The notes under the pieces were generated by a model. That model had not been told where the DNA came from and made no database searches. It saw only the letters and a program-made list of their open reading frames with translations. This document shows, piece by piece, positions 4,560 through 6,242 of a stretch of 6,242 nt of DNA (its first letter is position 1; each line of letters begins with the position of its first letter). The DNA is from Candidatus Latescibacterota bacterium (GTDB taxonomy: Bacteria; Latescibacterota; 4484-107): contig JAUWMS010000166.1 of NCBI GenBank assembly GCA_030613045.1, forward strand, positions 1 through 6,242, written 5' to 3'. The position numbers and the translations under genes are program-made.

Positions 4560-6044
4560 ATGATTCGTCCTGCGTTCGATGAATTTCAGGAACTGGCCCG
4601 GCACGGAAATGTGATCCCCGTGTACAAGGAAATTTTGGCGGATATGGAGACGCCGGTGTCCGCGTATCAGAAAATCCGGAACAGCGGGCGGTATTCGTTT
4701 TTGCTGGAGAGTGTGGAGGGCGGGGAGAAGATCGCGCGGTATTCGTTTTTGGGGGCCGATCCGTTTCGGATTTTTCGCTCGAAGGGGGATCGGATCCGGG
4801 TGCGGGAGGGGCGGAATGGGAAAACGGAGACGATGCGGGGAGATCCGTTGGACGCGCTCAGGAAGTTGTTTGGACAGTATCAGCCGGTTCGGATAGCGGG
4901 ACTGCCCCGGTTCACGGGAGGCGCGGTGGGGGTTATGGGATACGATGCGGTGCGGTTGGTGGAGGAGTTGCCGGATCAGACCACGGACGATCTGGGAATG
5001 GATGATATGGTGTGGATGTTCTTCGATACCATCCTGGCCTTCGACAATGTGAGCCATAAAATACTCCTGATCTCGAACGTGCACACCGACGAGCACGAGG
5101 GGGATTTGCGGGCGCAGTACGAGGGCGCGTGTCGGAAGATCGGGGAGTTGGAGCGGCTGCTTTTGCGGCCGGTGGATCCGCTGCCTTCGAGGGGCGAGGG
5201 CCGGTGTCGGTTGACGTCGAATACGGAGAAGGAAGACTTTATGGAGGGCGTTCGACGCGCGAAGGAGTATATTTCGGCCGGAGACGTGATTCAGGTGGTG
5301 CTGTCGCAACGGTTCGAGACGGAGATTTCGGTGAAGTCATTCGACATCTATCGCATGCTGCGGATCGTGAATCCCTCGCCGTATATGTTCCACATGGCCA
5401 TGGATGGTCTCGATGTGGTGGGCGCTTCGCCGGAGTTGATGGTTCGGATGGAGGACGGGACCATCGAGGTGCGTCCGATTGCGGGGACGCGCATGCGGGG
5501 CGAGACGGAGGAGGAGGATCAGCGGTTGGCGGAGGAGTTGCTGGCGGACGAGAAGGAGCGGGCGGAGCACATTATGCTGGTGGATCTGGGACGGAACGAC
5601 GCGGGCCGGGTGAGCCTTCCGGGATCGGTGGAGGTCACGGAACTGATGAAAATTGAGCGGTACTCGCACGTGATGCACATCGTGTCCAATGTGCGGGGGA
5701 AGGTGCGCGCGGGCGTGGATGCGCTGGATGGGTTGCTGGCATGTTTTCCCGCGGGCACGGTGTCCGGCGCTCCGAAGATCCGGGCGATGGAAATTGTGGA
5801 TGAGTTGGAGCCGACGCGCCGGGGGGTGTATGCCGGAGCGGTGGGGTATTTCGACTTTTCAGGCAACTTGGATTCGTGCATAGCGATCCGGACGATTGTG
5901 GTGAAGGACGGCAAAGCGTACGTCCAGGCTGGTGCGGGGATCGTGGCGGATTCCGATCCGGAGCGGGAGTTCGAGGAGACGGTGCATAAGGCCAAGGCGA
6001 TGGTGCGGGCAATCCAGATGGCGGAACAGACCGGTGATTGGTGA
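4560..6044 (+). CDS. trpE: Anthranilate synthase component I (TrpE)
   Basis: The 494-residue product has the usual TrpE length. It uses chorismate, and ammonia delivered by TrpG, to make anthranilate, the first step of tryptophan synthesis, in the cytoplasm. The N-terminal domain has the LLES motif at 48-51, part of the tryptophan feedback site, within SFLLESVEGGEKIARYSFLG. The chorismate-binding domain from about 223 shows GDVIQVVLSQRF (241-252), PIAGTRMRG (306-314), AEHIMLVDLGRND (335-347), ERYSHVMHIVS (366-376) with the probable catalytic His373, and FPAGTVSGAPKIRAME (396-411). LLES and the neighbouring trpG favour TrpE over PabB. AGAGGA lies six bases before the ATG. Transcription is probably set by the upstream attenuator and the enzyme by Trp inhibition. 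The last residues (TGDW) are encoded by a repeat that begins at 6033. Codon choice leans to G-ending codons, unlike the DUF2007 gene. Confidence 0.97.
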   Translation: MIRPAFDEFQELARHGNVIPVYKEILADMETPVSAYQKIRNSGRYSFLLESVEGGEKIARYSFLGADPFRIFRSKGDRIRVREGRNGKTETMRGDPLDALRKLFGQYQPVRIAGLPRFTGGAVGVMGYDAVRLVEELPDQTTDDLGMDDMVWMFFDTILAFDNVSHKILLISNVHTDEHEGDLRAQYEGACRKIGELERLLLRPVDPLPSRGEGRCRLTSNTEKEDFMEGVRRAKEYISAGDVIQVVLSQRFETEISVKSFDIYRMLRIVNPSPYMFHMAMDGLDVVGASPELMVRMEDGTIEVRPIAGTRMRGETEEEDQRLAEELLADEKERAEHIMLVDLGRNDAGRVSLPGSVEVTELMKIERYSHVMHIVSNVRGKVRAGVDALDGLLACFPAGTVSGAPKIRAMEIVDELEPTRRGVYAGAVGYFDFSGNLDSCIAIRTIVVKDGKAYVQAGAGIVADSDPEREFEETVHKAKAMVRAIQMAEQTGDW

Positions 6045-6089
6045 TTGGTAACCCAGTCACCCGCCACTACTTACCAATCACCAATCACC
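6033..6089. repeat. Perfect 19-bp inverted repeat of 7-bp units overlapping the trpE stop
   Basis: GGTGATTGGTGATTGGTAA (6033-6051) is exactly complementary to 6071-6089, with a 19-base loop. Each arm is made of 7-bp units (GGTGATT twice plus GGTAA; the other arm is the inverse), and one more degenerate unit, ACTCACC, follows at 6090-6096. The trpE stop codon (6042-6044) lies inside the left arm. There is no U-tract, so it is not an intrinsic terminator; as RNA it would form a strong hairpin between trpE and trpG that could affect stability or coupling. Confidence 0.9.
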
Positions 6090-6110
6090 ACTCACCAAAA
6101 GGGGCTTGGT

Positions 6111-6242
6111 TTGATTTTGATGATTGACAATTACGATTCGTTCACGTATAATCTGGTGCAGTATTTGGGAGAGCTTGGGGCGAAGCTTGAGGTGCATCGG
6201 AACGATAAAATCACCTTAGAGGAGATCGAGGGAATGGCACCG
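6111..6242 (+). CDS. trpG: Anthranilate synthase glutamine amidotransferase component (TrpG), 5' part
   Basis: The 44 codons present, from [20 protein letters not shown] to the right edge, are the N-terminus of a class I glutamine amidotransferase of the TrpG/PabA type. The remainder, including the catalytic Cys-His-Glu triad, is outside. The protein would release ammonia from glutamine for TrpE. It could also serve PabB in folate synthesis, as in species with one shared subunit; the trpE neighbour favours trpG. I chose a TTG start at 6111: AAAAGGGG (6097-6104) then sits six bases ahead, and the resulting [11 protein letters not shown] matches the start of B. subtilis PabA as I recall it. The ATG at 6120 would lose three residues and be 15 bases from that motif. 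The start is 66 bases after the trpE stop, across the inverted repeat. Confidence 0.93.
   Translation, partial: MILMIDNYDSFTYNLVQYLGELGAKLEVHRNDKITLEEIEGMAP

Noticed and set aside
4449..5309. 286-codon minus-strand frame
   Set aside because: It is antisense to trpE, which is certain from its motifs; the length comes from skewed base composition.
5129..5656. 175-codon plus-strand frame within trpE
   Set aside because: It is the +1 shadow of trpE, dominated by Gly and Arg.

Overview
This window looks like a chromosomal segment from an uncultured bacterium of moderately high GC content. The only taxonomic clue is the promoter ahead of the tryptophan genes: TTG, 20 bases, then TATCTTTG. That fits the -33/-7 consensus (TTG, then TAnnTTTG) known from Bacteroidota and relatives, so an FCB-group lineage is possible. 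A second promoter (TTGACA, 17 bases, TATATT) is ordinary sigma-70 style. Neither is proof, and I cannot name a genus.

Left part, minus strand (1-3585). From the promoter at 3557-3585, reading leftward, come a small membrane-anchored protein with a TonB-like N-terminus (2925-3461), a BlaI/MecI-like winged-helix repressor (2523-2858), a repeat-bearing gap, an ISOC2-type isochorismatase-family hydrolase (1753-2292), another repeat-bearing gap, and a secreted S9-family prolyl-oligopeptidase-like serine peptidase whose 3' end lies beyond the left edge (1-1637). Whether all four share one transcript is unclear, because the two largest gaps hold dispersed repeats.

Middle, plus strand (3655-4062). 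A DUF2007 protein (3820-4062) is well supported. Ahead of it is a 29-codon ORF with a perfect Shine-Dalgarno sequence, overlapped by a possible promoter, so its status is ambiguous.

Right part, plus strand (4166-6242). This is the start of a tryptophan biosynthesis operon: promoter, a 32-residue leader peptide with Trp-Trp-Tyr-Trp, mutually exclusive antiterminator and terminator hairpins ending in a U-tract, then trpE (complete) and trpG (5' end only). TrpE and TrpG together make anthranilate from chorismate and glutamine. The leader predicts that scarce charged tRNA-Trp stalls the ribosome at the Trp codons, favours the antiterminator and lets transcription reach trpE. This ribosome-mediated attenuator is the most interesting element here.

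Four intergenic spacers carry repeats built from 7-bp or 9-bp units, most in inverted arrangement. One of them overlaps the trpE stop codon and encodes its last residues. The gap at 2293-2522 holds a repeat and no convincing gene, as does 1638-1752. The stretch 3462-3819 holds only the minus promoter, the small ORF and the possible plus promoter.
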